A stretch of 33,468 nucleotides of DNA from Sphingobacteriales bacterium (GCA_004293485.1 RDYW01000052.1:1-33468), one strand, 5' to 3'. Shown: positions 8,606 through 18,104, numbered from the stretch's first letter. The notes: generated by a model not told the origin, from the sequence alone. A program made the numbers and translations.

Positions 8606-10549
8606 ATGTTCAGTAAAATAAATATACTTCCCCGGTGGATAATTTTTTCTATCGATTTATTTATAAGCATTTCATCACTATTACTCGCTTATTTTATAAA
8701 GTCCGACTTTGATATTAACGATATAAATTTTGAAGAACTTAACCGTAATCTTTTTATAATCACTGTATTAAATTCGTTGGTGTTTTTTAATGTTAAAACG
8801 TATGCAGGTATTGTGCGCTATACATCATCGCAAGATTCGTTTCGTATATTGTTTGCCATTATTTTAAGTAACGGATTTTTATTTTTAGCCAATTTATATT
8901 TATTTGGTTTTTATAAAACGCAGTTAATACCTACCATGGTGCTGGTAATTAATGGATTGTGTTCGTTTTTATTGCTTATTACGTACCGGATATTGGTAAA
9001 ATACTTTTTTATGTATATCAAAAATTTAAAAATTGATAAACGTAAAGTAATTATTTATGGAGCTGGCGAAACGGGCATTACTACAAAACGAACCCTAGAC
9101 CACGATTCGGATGTGAATATGAATGTAATCGCATTTGTAGACGACGACGAACGCAAAACAGGTAAAATAGTAGATAGCGTTAAAATTTTTCACTCCTCTG
9201 ATTTAATTAAAATTATTGAAACCGAAAAAGTTCATGATTTGGTTTTGGCTACCCCTAATTTACCTACCGAATTAAAAAATAAAATTGTAGATATATGCCT
9301 TGATCATGGCGTTAAAGTACTTAATGTACCGCCATTAAGCAATTGGGTAAATGGGCATTTTAAAGCTACACAAATACAAAATATAAATATCGAAGATTTG
9401 CTTGAAAGGCAAGCTATACAAATAGATGAAAAATCTATTGAGGCACAAATACAAGGCACTCGGATATTGGTAACAGGTGCAGCGGGCTCTATTGGTCGCG
9501 AAATTGTGCACCAACTTTTAAAGTTTAAGCCTCAACTTATTATTTTAAACGATGTAGCCGAAAGCGCCTTACACGAGTTACAATTAGAGCTTTACGATAT
9601 AGATTCATCCTATAATTTTACCGTATTTATTGGCGATGTAAGAAATTACGAACGTATGCAAATACTGTTCGAAACCTTTAAGCCACACTTCGTATATCAC
9701 GCTGCAGCGTACAAACATGTACCCATGATGGAAAACAACCCATCCGAAGCTATACGAACCAATGTGCTAGGTACCAAAGTTATAGCAGATTTATCGGTAA
9801 AGTATTTGGTACGTAAATTTGTAATGGTAAGCACCGATAAAGCAGTAAACCCTACCAATGTAATGGGCGCATCAAAGCGCATTGCCGAAATTTATGTACA
9901 GTCGCTGTACGAATCGTTTGATAAAAATGGGGTAATATATAAAAACGGGTTAAGCCATTTAAACCAATCGGCCAAAGCCAAAACAAAATTTATTACTACA
10001 AGGTTTGGTAACGTATTAGGCTCTAATGGTTCGGTAATACCACGCTTTAAAGCACAAATTCAAAAAGGAGGCCCTATTACGGTTACACACTCCGAAATTA
10101 CCCGTTTTTTTATGACTATCCCCGAAGCCTGCCGATTGGTATTAGAAGCTGGTGCAATGGGCAATGGTGGCGAAATATTTATTTTTGATATGGGAAAATC
10201 GGTTAAAATTGTTGAACTCGCAAAAAAAATGATTAAATTATCAGGCCTTGTGCCAGATCAGGATATAGCTATAGAATTTACAGGCTTGCGTCCGGGCGAA
10301 AAACTTTACGAAGAATTACTAAACGATTTAGAAAACACTATACCTACGCATCATAATAAAATAATGATTGCCAAAGTACGCGACTATTGCTTTAACGAGG
10401 TTTCAAAAGAAATAGAAAAATTAGTTCAATTAGCCAATATGTACGAAGATGTATCAGTGGTACGAAAAATGAAGAATATTGTACCCGAGTATAAAAGTAA
10501 TAATTCGGTTTACGAAGAATTAGACCGAAAATTGGTAACCCTCAATTAA
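8606..10549 (+). CDS. membrane-anchored UDP-sugar 4,6-dehydratase (FlaA1/CapD/WbpM type)
   Basis: A 647-aa polysaccharide biosynthesis protein that converts UDP-GlcNAc-type sugars to a 4-keto-6-deoxy intermediate, the entry to modified amino sugars. Residues about 10-135 hold four membrane segments. A first Rossmann-like domain begins at VIIYGAGETG (148-157). The extended SDR catalytic domain begins at VTGAAGSIGRE (289-299) and carries S409-T-D-K and M420-GAS-K424. The Met in place of the usual SDR Tyr is the known Ser-Met-Lys variant of large WbpM/PglF-type enzymes, so the protein looks complete and active. It is followed after five bases by the RemB-like gene. Which isomer it makes (5-inverting or 5-retaining) cannot be decided. 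Confidence 0.93.
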   Translation: MFSKINILPRWIIFSIDLFISISSLLLAYFIKSDFDINDINFEELNRNLFIITVLNSLVFFNVKTYAGIVRYTSSQDSFRILFAIILSNGFLFLANLYLFGFYKTQLIPTMVLVINGLCSFLLLITYRILVKYFFMYIKNLKIDKRKVIIYGAGETGITTKRTLDHDSDVNMNVIAFVDDDERKTGKIVDSVKIFHSSDLIKIIETEKVHDLVLATPNLPTELKNKIVDICLDHGVKVLNVPPLSNWVNGHFKATQIQNINIEDLLERQAIQIDEKSIEAQIQGTRILVTGAAGSIGREIVHQLLKFKPQLIILNDVAESALHELQLELYDIDSSYNFTVFIGDVRNYERMQILFETFKPHFVYHAAAYKHVPMMENNPSEAIRTNVLGTKVIADLSVKYLVRKFVMVSTDKAVNPTNVMGASKRIAEIYVQSLYESFDKNGVIYKNGLSHLNQSAKAKTKFITTRFGNVLGSNGSVIPRFKAQIQKGGPITVTHSEITRFFMTIPEACRLVLEAGAMGNGGEIFIFDMGKSVKIVELAKKMIKLSGLVPDQDIAIEFTGLRPGEKLYEELLNDLENTIPTHHNKIMIAKVRDYCFNEVSKEIEKLVQLANMYEDVSVVRKMKNIVPEYKSNNSVYEELDRKLVTLN

Positions 10550-10554
10550 AAAAA

Positions 10555-12204
10555 ATGATAAAAAAATACTTCCTTTTTATATTTATTATAGCCTCATTAA
10601 GTGCAAGCGCACAAACACCCAATGTGTACCAGCCTTATTCGTTTCAGTTTTATCAAAAATTTGATAAATATGTTTACAACCCAAATACAAGGTTTCATAC
10701 CTCATTAAAACCCTATTTTGCCGACGATTCATTATTAAAGGCACCGCTCGATTCGTTTTACAATATAGGTGCCGAAACCAGAAAACGATCGTGGATACGC
10801 CGTGTGGTACGTACCCAGCACCTAATACAAGTTACCAATAAAGATTTTACTTTTTATGGCGATTACTTACCCGATTATTCGATAGGGCGAGAGCTTGTAC
10901 AAAACAAAACTACTTGGTTAGACTCAAAAGGCTTCCAATTTGGCGGAACCATAGGTAAAAAGTTTTCTTTTTACACCAGTGCCTTCGAAAACCAAGCTGC
11001 AGTACCCAAGTATTTAGAGCAATATATTGCCGCAACAAGGGTTATACCCGGCCAAAGTGCATATAACAGTTATGCTACTAAAACCAATAATAACCCCGAT
11101 TATTCATACGTTACAGCATTGGCATCGTACACCCCTAATAAATATGTAAATTTTACTTTAGGGCAGGATAAAATATTTATTGGCGATGGCTATCGTTCAA
11201 TGATACTATCCGATTTTGCTAGCACTTACCCACTATTTAAGGTTACTGCAAATATTGGCAATGTACAATATTCGGCTATATGGGCCAGCATGCAAGATAT
11301 TAGAGCAAAACCATTATCCTACGATACAGGCTATCGAAAAAAAGGCGGTGTTTTTCATTATTTAGATTGGAATGTAAATAACCGACTTTCGTTAGGTTTT
11401 TTTGATGCTATTATATGGGCCGACAAAGACGATTTAGGTAATCCGCGTGGTTTCGACCCAACCTACATTAATCCCTTTATATTTTTACGTATTGTAGAGC
11501 GCAATAACGGTTCGCCCGATAATGCCTTGGTAGGCTTTACATCAAAATATAAACTTAGCAAAGGTGCCACCATATATGGCCAGTTTGTATTAGATGAACT
11601 TGAGGGTAAAAACTTTTTTTCTAATACAGGCAGTGCTCGCAACAAATGGGGCGCACAGTTGGGCATACGTGGGGCAAATTTATTTAACATCGAACGCTTT
11701 AATTACCTTACCGAATATAATGTAGCTAGGCCTTACACTTATACCTCACGCCCGTATGGCGAATCTAAAACCACAAGCATTGGTAATTACGCACATTTTT
11801 CGGAGCCTCTAGCCCACCCATTTGGCGCAAATTTTAGGGAATTTGTAACCATTTTAAGTTACAGCATTGATAAAATAGATTTTTTTGGTAAAGTAAACTA
11901 TGGTATATATGGCTTAAACTTTAATAGTGATAATTATGGTAAAGATATTTTTTTACCTTACAATACCGTTGTAGAACACCCAGGCAAAACTAATGGAGCA
12001 GGCCAACGCATAGCACAAGGCTTAAAAACCGATTTACTATATCTAGATGGCAGGGTATCCTACCTATTAAATCCAAAATATAATTTACGTATAGAGTTAG
12101 GTGCCGTATTGCGAAGCGAAACAAACAACCTTGCCAACAACCAAACCAAATGGCTTACATTGGGTGTTCGTAGTAGCTTTAGAAACCTATATTATGATTT
12201 TTAA
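10555..12204 (+). CDS. RemB/Wzi-like outer-membrane beta-barrel protein
   Basis: A 549-aa protein with a signal peptide (residues 1-20, cut after SASAQ) and alternating aromatic-rich strands typical of a large barrel, ending on a terminal phenylalanine (NLYYDF) as outer-membrane proteins do. The stretch GQDKIFIGDGYRSM (203-216) is characteristic of the Bacteroidota family annotated as gliding motility protein RemB, which is related to the Wzi capsule-assembly lectin family. Set five bases after the 4,6-dehydratase and before two glycosyltransferases, it may anchor or organise the surface polysaccharide. A motility role is possible but no other gliding gene is present here. Confidence 0.75.
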   Translation: MIKKYFLFIFIIASLSASAQTPNVYQPYSFQFYQKFDKYVYNPNTRFHTSLKPYFADDSLLKAPLDSFYNIGAETRKRSWIRRVVRTQHLIQVTNKDFTFYGDYLPDYSIGRELVQNKTTWLDSKGFQFGGTIGKKFSFYTSAFENQAAVPKYLEQYIAATRVIPGQSAYNSYATKTNNNPDYSYVTALASYTPNKYVNFTLGQDKIFIGDGYRSMILSDFASTYPLFKVTANIGNVQYSAIWASMQDIRAKPLSYDTGYRKKGGVFHYLDWNVNNRLSLGFFDAIIWADKDDLGNPRGFDPTYINPFIFLRIVERNNGSPDNALVGFTSKYKLSKGATIYGQFVLDELEGKNFFSNTGSARNKWGAQLGIRGANLFNIERFNYLTEYNVARPYTYTSRPYGESKTTSIGNYAHFSEPLAHPFGANFREFVTILSYSIDKIDFFGKVNYGIYGLNFNSDNYGKDIFLPYNTVVEHPGKTNGAGQRIAQGLKTDLLYLDGRVSYLLNPKYNLRIELGAVLRSETNNLANNQTKWLTLGVRSSFRNLYYDF

Positions 12205-12234
12205 AGCGTATAATACCGCATTAGCTTAGTTTTT

Positions 12235-13509
12235 ATGCTTACTAACCAAGGTATTATATTGGTATTGCCACATATTGATGGTAATAGAACCTCGATAGAA
12301 CGCTTTAAAAGCTTTATTGAAGCTTTTAACAAAAATTACGACTATGTTAAAATTGTAACCGTTAATTTTCCTAAATCGGGCGATGCTTTTTTAGGTATTG
12401 ATGATAACGATACAGGTTTTGATTCTATAGCTAGATTATATCCTAATGATGTAGTGCTAATACACCCTTCCTTAAATTTTATACAAGCAGTATTTTTTAA
12501 ATGGGCAAATATAAATAACAGAAAATGGGTAAAACCCCTTATATGGTTACATCAATTAATTTATGGTAACGATATATTTACACCTACCCAAAATTTTGAT
12601 ATACAAAATAGTATTCTTAATGCTCCTGAGCAAGGATACGTTATAGCCTGTGGTGGCCCGTTTGGTATATTTTCGATGGCCGATTTTATTAGCGAACATT
12701 TAGGCTACAAACTTGTACTAGATTACCGCGACCCTTGGACGTTTGGCTTTGCCCCTATGGATGGTTCGGCAGCTATTCATAAAATTAAAAAAAGCATTAA
12801 AAGGGGATTAGAAATTAACCTACTAAAAAAAGCGGCATTAATTACCACAGTTTCTAAAACGTTGAAATCATATTTCCCTATCCAACTTCAAAATAAAATT
12901 TTTGTATTGCCCAATGGCAATACCACCCAAAAATTAACTCCGCAAATAAACCCTCATCCTTTATTTTTTAACCTTGTATACGCGGGCACTCTTTACGATA
13001 TACAACTGCAAGACGATACTTTTTTTAACGCCCTAAAAATATTTATACAGGGTAAAGATACATCCAAAATTAAACTACTATTTATAGGCTCAGCGGCTAA
13101 CAAGCAACTTCCCAAAAAATTAAAAAGATACGGATTATTAAACTTAAGCACCATTACAACGCGTTTAAATAAGCAAAGTTTAGTAAATTACATGACCAAT
13201 GCCACCTGTTTTTTACACTTACGGTACGGTAATAATAGTGGCGTTATAACATCCAAACAAGCCGAATACTTAGCCTACCGCAAAGCAATTTTATTACCCA
13301 ATACCGACAATGGCGATATTGCCGAAAGTATTTTACTTCATAATGCTGGCATGGTGTGTAACTCGATACAAGATAATGTACTATTTTTAGATACCTTATG
13401 GTTTAAATTTTTAAACCAACAATCATTAACTTTAGATTGCCAAGCACAAACCATAAGTAACCGAGAAAGCATTGCACATAATTTTGTTAAATTAATTATG
13501 CGTTTATGA
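12235..13509 (+). CDS. divergent GT-B glycosyltransferase
   Basis: A 424-aa protein with a GT4-like layout: N-terminal nucleotide fold, the LDYRDPWTF motif (about residues 161-169) common in Bacteroidota EPS transferases, a short helix-rich link, then a C-terminal domain beginning FNLVYAGTLYD. The usual E-x7-E donor site is not clear; the corresponding region reads SGVITSKQAEYLAYRKAILLP, of the form found in transferases that recognise UDP-linked amino sugars. It starts 30 bases after the RemB-like gene and precedes another GT4 by 74 bases, so it probably belongs to the same transcript. Donor and acceptor are unknown. Confidence 0.75.
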   Translation: MLTNQGIILVLPHIDGNRTSIERFKSFIEAFNKNYDYVKIVTVNFPKSGDAFLGIDDNDTGFDSIARLYPNDVVLIHPSLNFIQAVFFKWANINNRKWVKPLIWLHQLIYGNDIFTPTQNFDIQNSILNAPEQGYVIACGGPFGIFSMADFISEHLGYKLVLDYRDPWTFGFAPMDGSAAIHKIKKSIKRGLEINLLKKAALITTVSKTLKSYFPIQLQNKIFVLPNGNTTQKLTPQINPHPLFFNLVYAGTLYDIQLQDDTFFNALKIFIQGKDTSKIKLLFIGSAANKQLPKKLKRYGLLNLSTITTRLNKQSLVNYMTNATCFLHLRYGNNSGVITSKQAEYLAYRKAILLPNTDNGDIAESILLHNAGMVCNSIQDNVLFLDTLWFKFLNQQSLTLDCQAQTISNRESIAHNFVKLIMRL

Positions 13510-13583
13510 AATATTAACAAGCAAAAAATCAAATTCTTTAAATTAATTTACGTTTTTTAATTTCGTTTTTCATTTTTTTTTTA

Positions 13584-14654
13584 ATGACCGTATTTTTCGA
13601 CGATTTAATTTTTTCATTACAATCTGTAGGCGGTATTTCGGTGTATTGGCATCAATTTTTACTTAAAATAAACCAAAGTCCTTGCAACGCTGTACTTATA
13701 AAACGAAACGACAATAAGTGCTTATTATCCCCTGAGTTAAAGTGGACAAAAAAAACTAAAAAAGAGTTTTTTTTACCGTTAAAGCTAGCCAGAATATTGC
13801 CTTTATTAAGCCTGTTGCCAGCCAAAAGTATCTATCACTCTAGTTATTTTAGAATAAGCTTACAGCCAAATGTTTGTAATATTGTAACCCTACACGATTT
13901 GGCCGGCGAGTTAGGCATGATTAAAGGATGGCGCAGAAAACTAAAGGTTATGCTACAATCAATAGCTTTAAACAATGCCGATGGTATTATTTGCGTTTCT
14001 GAAACTACCCGTAAATCTTTATTGCAATATTACCCAAACATTAGCCCCAAAAAAACTACCGTAATTTATCATGGTTGTAGCGATAAATTTTATCCGATAG
14101 CCTATAAAACCGACGTTTTAAGCAAACAAATTATATTTATTGGTGGCCGAAAAGAGTATAAAAATTTTGATACTTGCTTAGCTGTATTGGCAAAATTGCC
14201 CGATTTTACACTTTTAATTATTGGTGGAGGCGATTTAAGTACTCAAGAAAAGTTAAACATTAAAAGTAAAATTGCTAACCGATATAGATATACCAGCAAT
14301 GTAGAAACTGCCCAGTTAAACCAAATATATAACCAAGCGTATTGTTTGTTTTATCCTACTTATTACGAAGGTTTTGGTATGCCCATAGTTGAAGCTATGA
14401 AAGCTGGCTGTGCCGTAATATCATGCACCACACAAGCCATTGTTGAAATAGCGGGCAATGCTGCTATTTTAATACAAAATCCTAAAGATGTAAATGCTTT
14501 TAAAACCGCAATATTATCGTTACAAAACCCTAAATTAAGAAACGATTTAAAAGAAAAAGGATTACAACAAGCCCAAAAATATAATTGGGATGTACATGGT
14601 GCACAAACCCTTGCTTTTTACAAGCAAGTGTATAAGCAAAAATTTAAGACATAA
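13584..14654 (+). CDS. family 4 glycosyltransferase (mannosyltransferase-like)
   Basis: A 356-aa GT-B enzyme with VFFDDLIFSLQSVGGISVYW at the N-terminus, the conserved TLHDLAGE histidine motif (about residues 102-109), ICVSETTRKSLL, the FIGGRKEYKNFD start of the donor domain, and a canonical E-x7-E motif in YYEGFGMPIVEAMKAG (about 255-270). This pattern matches GT4 mannosyl/glucosyltransferases of O-antigen and EPS loci. It is the last gene of the rightward polysaccharide cluster and is followed by a possible terminator. Sugar specificity cannot be read from the sequence. Confidence 0.87.
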   Translation: MTVFFDDLIFSLQSVGGISVYWHQFLLKINQSPCNAVLIKRNDNKCLLSPELKWTKKTKKEFFLPLKLARILPLLSLLPAKSIYHSSYFRISLQPNVCNIVTLHDLAGELGMIKGWRRKLKVMLQSIALNNADGIICVSETTRKSLLQYYPNISPKKTTVIYHGCSDKFYPIAYKTDVLSKQIIFIGGRKEYKNFDTCLAVLAKLPDFTLLIIGGGDLSTQEKLNIKSKIANRYRYTSNVETAQLNQIYNQAYCLFYPTYYEGFGMPIVEAMKAGCAVISCTTQAIVEIAGNAAILIQNPKDVNAFKTAILSLQNPKLRNDLKEKGLQQAQKYNWDVHGAQTLAFYKQVYKQKFKT

Positions 14655-14686
14655 GTTACCGTATAAAACATTTTATAAATTTAGGT

Positions 14687-14717
14687 TAAACTACCTATTT
14701 AAGCAGTTTATTTTTTT
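14687..14717 (+). terminator. possible intrinsic terminator after the polysaccharide genes
   Basis: TAAACT (14687-14692) can pair with AGTTTA (14705-14710) across a 12-base loop and is directly followed by seven T. The stem is short, so this is tentative. Confidence 0.3.
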
Positions 14718-14793
14718 ATTATATATATTTTATTGTTGTTTGTATAAGTAAAAAAATAGGGGGGGTAAAAACTACCCGCACCTTAAATAATCG

Positions 14794-14801
14794 TACCTTT
14801 G
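14794..14801 (+). promoter_or_regulatory. candidate -7 box (TACCTTTG) upstream of the arsenosugar pair
   Basis: TACCTTTG fits TAnnTTTG and lies 89 bases before the ATG at 14891. No TTTG is seen at the -33 position. Just upstream, seven G (14759-14765) lead into a small GGGTA/TACCC hairpin, and the leader near the ATG is built of ATCA-rich repeats. Confidence 0.3.
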
Positions 14802-14890
14802 ATTCACCAAACCTAAATATTTAATCAACTATCAACTTATATTTACAAATGATAACATAAATCAAAAATCACACATCACAAATCAAAATT

Positions 14891-15226
14891 ATGGCAAACC
14901 ATTATTACAATTCCGAAGACTTAGGCAAATTTGGCAACATTGGCGAATATCAAAAACCACTGGCCGATAAATTTTTTGATTATTATGGCGAAGTATTTAA
15001 AACCAGCGCATTAACGGAGAAAGAAAAATCGTTAATTGCCCTTGCCGTTGCCCACGCCTTACAATGCCCCTATTGCATTGATGCTTACAGTGCCGATGCC
15101 TACGAAAAAGGGTATAGCAAGCAGCAAATGATGGAAGCCGTACACGTTGCCGCTGCCATAAAAGGTGGTGCTGTGCTGGTACATGGCGTACAAATGATGA
15201 ACAAGGTAAACGAAATTGCGATGTAA
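14891..15226 (+). CDS. arsenosugar biosynthesis-associated peroxidase-like protein (CMD/AhpD fold)
   Basis: A 111-aa all-helical protein of the carboxymuconolactone decarboxylase/AhpD family. It has the redox motif C59-P-Y-C62 preceded by the EKEKSLIALAVAHALQ helix, and a histidine (H85) in the helix after it, as in AhpD-like peroxidases. The length is that of the single-domain family. Its immediate neighbour 13 bases downstream is arsS; this pairing is the known context of the peroxidase-like protein found in arsenosugar clusters. The role in that pathway is not established, so function is inferred from fold and neighbour. Confidence 0.83.
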   Translation: MANHYYNSEDLGKFGNIGEYQKPLADKFFDYYGEVFKTSALTEKEKSLIALAVAHALQCPYCIDAYSADAYEKGYSKQQMMEAVHVAAAIKGGAVLVHGVQMMNKVNEIAM

Positions 15227-15239
15227 TTTTTTAGGTGGT

Positions 15240-16286
15240 ATGATAAAATCGTTAAAAGTATTAAACCATAACCTAGCTAACGCCGATAACCAATTGGCTG
15301 TTTTACAAAATGAGTTAAATGGGCAACCATTTTTTAGCAATAAAATTGCTACTTTTGGCTATACTGGTTTACAAGCTACTGGAATAGAGGTATTTCAAGT
15401 AAATGTAGGTAAAATGTGTAACCAAGTGTGCAAACATTGCCATGTAGATGCCGGGCCTGATCGTAAAGAGATGATGACGCTCGAAACTATGCAACTGTGT
15501 TTGGTAGCGATACAAAATCCCACCATAAAAACAGTTGATTTAACAGGCGGCGCACCCGAACTTAACCCAAATTTTAGGTGGTTTGTACAAGAGATAAAAA
15601 AACTAGGTAAACACGTTATTGTACGTTGCAACCTTACCATTATATTGGCTAATAAAAAGTTTAACGATTTGCCCGAGTTTTTTAAACTTTACGAGGTTGA
15701 AGTGGTATCATCGTTACCCAGTTTTACGCCCGACCGTACCAATAGCCAACGTGGCGATGGGGTTTTTGAGGATTCGATTACAGCATTAAAAATGCTTAAT
15801 GCTGTAGGTTACGGGGTACAAAACAGTGGCCTAATTTTAAACTTGGTGTACAACCCAGCAGGTGCATTTTTGCCACCATCGCAATCGGCCTTACAAGCCG
15901 AGTATAAAACCGAACTGTTTAAAAACTATGGTATTAGCTTTAATAATCTTTTTTCCATTACCAATATGCCCATAAGCAGGTATTTAGATTATTTGCTTGT
16001 GAGTGGTAATTACCTAAAATATATGGATAAACTTATTGCCGCATTTAACCCATCGGCTATTGATAATGTAATGTGCCGCAATACCATATCAATAAGTTGG
16101 GATGGTTTTTTATACGATTGTGATTTTAACCAAATGTTAGATTTAAAAGTTAACCCTACCGCATCACAGCATCTTAGCGAATTTAATATCCAACTTTTAA
16201 ATACCCGTAACATTGTGTTAAAGCAACATTGTTACGGGTGTACCGCTGGGGCGGGAAGTAGCTGTGGCGGCGCAGTAGCTGGTTAA
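15240..16286 (+). CDS. arsS: arsenosugar biosynthesis radical SAM protein ArsS
   Basis: A 348-aa radical SAM enzyme of the ArsS family (formerly 'radical SAM/Cys-rich domain' protein), which acts on methylated arsenic to attach the adenosyl-derived ribose in arsenosugar formation. The cluster-binding C-x3-C-x2-C motif is at C60, C64 and C67 (GKMCNQVCKHC); DLTGGAPELNP is the radical SAM GGE-like strand. The C-terminal Cys-rich domain has C331-x2-C334-x7-C342 in HCYGCTAGAGSSC. I chose the ATG at 15240, which follows an AGGTGG stretch; an ATG at 15216 would overlap the CMD gene and add an unlikely leader. All cluster positions are Cys, not selenocysteine. arsM is not adjacent. The stop TAA overlaps the stop of the next, convergent gene (TTAA). 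Confidence 0.88.
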   Translation: MIKSLKVLNHNLANADNQLAVLQNELNGQPFFSNKIATFGYTGLQATGIEVFQVNVGKMCNQVCKHCHVDAGPDRKEMMTLETMQLCLVAIQNPTIKTVDLTGGAPELNPNFRWFVQEIKKLGKHVIVRCNLTIILANKKFNDLPEFFKLYEVEVVSSLPSFTPDRTNSQRGDGVFEDSITALKMLNAVGYGVQNSGLILNLVYNPAGAFLPPSQSALQAEYKTELFKNYGISFNNLFSITNMPISRYLDYLLVSGNYLKYMDKLIAAFNPSAIDNVMCRNTISISWDGFLYDCDFNQMLDLKVNPTASQHLSEFNIQLLNTRNIVLKQHCYGCTAGAGSSCGGAVAG

Positions 16287-16912
16287 ATGGTTTGACCTTT
16301 TGCTAATTTTTCTTTACGGTTATCTTGCCATAAATAATGTAAAAGCGTATTTAATACCACCGCATTCCAATCGTTATGGATACTTAATTTAGCCTTCATT
16401 TTTCCGTTTGTTTTACTATCAAGGTGTAAAAAACCTTTTTCTAAATAATAATTGCAATCGGCCCAAGTAATGTTTCCCAGTTTAGTTTTACCCCAAAACC
16501 AATTTTTATACGGCATTGTAAAGCCAGTATTGTTAACCTCTACATTGGCAACTTTAAATGATTGCGCTTGGTTAAGCGTTTCTACCAATTTATTTACCAA
16601 TTGTTTTTTGGCATATTGCCACAAGCCCGCCATAATGTAGTAATACGTATGATCTTCGGCCAATAATGGCTGTACCGTATTGCTACTAAAGTTGATACTA
16701 AGCTGCTCGCCATTGTTACTTTTTATGTCGATAATATAATTTTTGCCCGAAGGTTTCTTTTTGCTTCCCACCATCGAAACGCCGTATTTTATAGCTTCAA
16801 TGTTGTTACACATAATTTTTTTGTTGTTTACTTCGATAAAATCTTTATTGATTTTTACTTTTTGATTGCTTGACGGAAGCTGAATATCGACGTCGAAATT
16901 GTGGTTGTTCAT
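16283..16912 (-). CDS. unrecognised 209-aa protein downstream of ruvB
   Basis: I do not recognise this protein. It has no signal peptide or membrane segment. The N-terminal half alternates short beta-type segments (KVKINKDFIEVNNKKIMCNNIEAIKYGV) reminiscent of a PH-like or other beta-sandwich fold. The middle has a Trp-rich patch (YKNWFWGKTKLGNITWADCNYY, near residues 135-156), and the end is a helix with LHYLWQDNRKEKLAKG. It starts 23 bases after ruvB and probably shares its transcript. It converges on arsS with stops overlapping in TTAA. The length, codon use and operon position argue that it is real. Confidence 0.72.
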   Translation of the reverse strand: MNNHNFDVDIQLPSSNQKVKINKDFIEVNNKKIMCNNIEAIKYGVSMVGSKKKPSGKNYIIDIKSNNGEQLSINFSSNTVQPLLAEDHTYYYIMAGLWQYAKKQLVNKLVETLNQAQSFKVANVEVNNTGFTMPYKNWFWGKTKLGNITWADCNYYLEKGFLHLDSKTNGKMKAKLSIHNDWNAVVLNTLLHYLWQDNRKEKLAKGQTI

Positions 16913-16935
16913 ATACTATATTAAGAATTTTTGTT

Positions 16936-17955
16936 TTAAAATAATGTTGCGCCTCCGGTTTTAATTTTACCTAAATGTTTATAGGCCGCCTCGGTAGCTT
17001 CTCGCCCACGCGATGTACGCATAAGGTAACCTTCTTGTATCAAAAACGGCTCGTACACCTCTTCAATAGTACCTTCTTCTTCGCCCACTGCGGTGGCAAT
17101 GGTTTTTAAACCCACTGGGCCACCCTTAAATTTATCAATAATGGTGGAAAGTATTTTATTATCCATTTCATCCAGCCCATGTTCATCTACATTTAAAGCA
17201 TTTAGGGCGTATCGGGCTATTTCGGGTTCTATGTTTCCATTACTTTTTATTTGGGCAAAATCGCGGGTACGCCTCAATAAAGCATTAGCAATGCGGGGTG
17301 TACCACGGCTACGGCGGGCAATTTCGTAAGCCCCTTCTTCGGTAATTTCGGTTTTTAGTATTTCCGACGATCGTAAAACTATGGTGGTTAACAGCTTAGC
17401 ATCGTAGTATTGCAAGCGTAAATTAATGCCAAATCTTGCCCTTAGCGGGGATGTTAATAAACCCGAGCGTGTGGTAGCACCAATTAATGTAAACGGGCTT
17501 AAGGTAATTTGTACCGAACGGGCATTAGGCCCCGACTCGAGCATAATATCAATCTTAAAATCCTCCATGGCCGAGTATAAATATTCCTCTACCAATGGGC
17601 TAAGGCGGTGTATTTCATCAATAAATAGTATATCGCCCGTTTCTAAATTGGTAAGCAGGCCCGCCAAGTCGCCAGGTTTATCTAAAACTGGCCCGCTGGT
17701 AACTTTAAAGCCTACGCCCATTTCGTTGGCAATAATATTTGATAATGTAGTTTTACCCAAGCCTGGCGGGCCATGCAAAAGTACATGATCAAGTGCTTCG
17801 CCACGCAACCTAGCTGCTTGTACAAATATTTTTAAGTTTTCTAAAATTTTCTCCTGCCCCGTAAAATCCTCAAAAACCTGCGGACGCAATACTTTCTCAA
17901 TTTCTTTTTCGGAAATATTTAATTTATCCAAGCTAGGGTCGAGGTTTTCGTTCAT
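16936..17955 (-). CDS. ruvB: Holliday junction branch migration DNA helicase RuvB
   Basis: A 339-aa AAA+ motor that, with RuvA, drives branch migration of Holliday junctions in recombination repair. Motifs: Walker A GPPGLGKT (62-69), Walker B ILFIDEIH (109-116), sensor 1 GATTRSG (159-165), the arginine-finger region LRARFG (171-176), and the C-terminal winged helix (about 255-335) ending in TSRGREAT. Length is the normal one and every key residue is present. ruvA is not adjacent. A 149-base gap separates it from the upstream AlkB-like gene. Confidence 0.97.
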   Translation of the reverse strand: MNENLDPSLDKLNISEKEIEKVLRPQVFEDFTGQEKILENLKIFVQAARLRGEALDHVLLHGPPGLGKTTLSNIIANEMGVGFKVTSGPVLDKPGDLAGLLTNLETGDILFIDEIHRLSPLVEEYLYSAMEDFKIDIMLESGPNARSVQITLSPFTLIGATTRSGLLTSPLRARFGINLRLQYYDAKLLTTIVLRSSEILKTEITEEGAYEIARRSRGTPRIANALLRRTRDFAQIKSNGNIEPEIARYALNALNVDEHGLDEMDNKILSTIIDKFKGGPVGLKTIATAVGEEEGTIEEVYEPFLIQEGYLMRTSRGREATEAAYKHLGKIKTGGATLF

Positions 17956-18104
17956 AACGTGAAGATAGTAAAAACCTTATTCGATTTTTAAAATATTGTT
18001 TTTTTATGCAATTTATTGCTAACTAAATTAAATATTAAAACCCTATGTGCCTTAACATAATAGCTACGGATATGGTAGTTAGGCTATCCAATTATAACAC
18101 CACA

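Noticed and set aside
14864-14890. ATCAAAA/ATCACA repeats before the peroxidase-like gene, echoed in reverse near 30899-30978
   Set aside because: Low-complexity, no fixed unit or spacing; not enough to call a repeat family.
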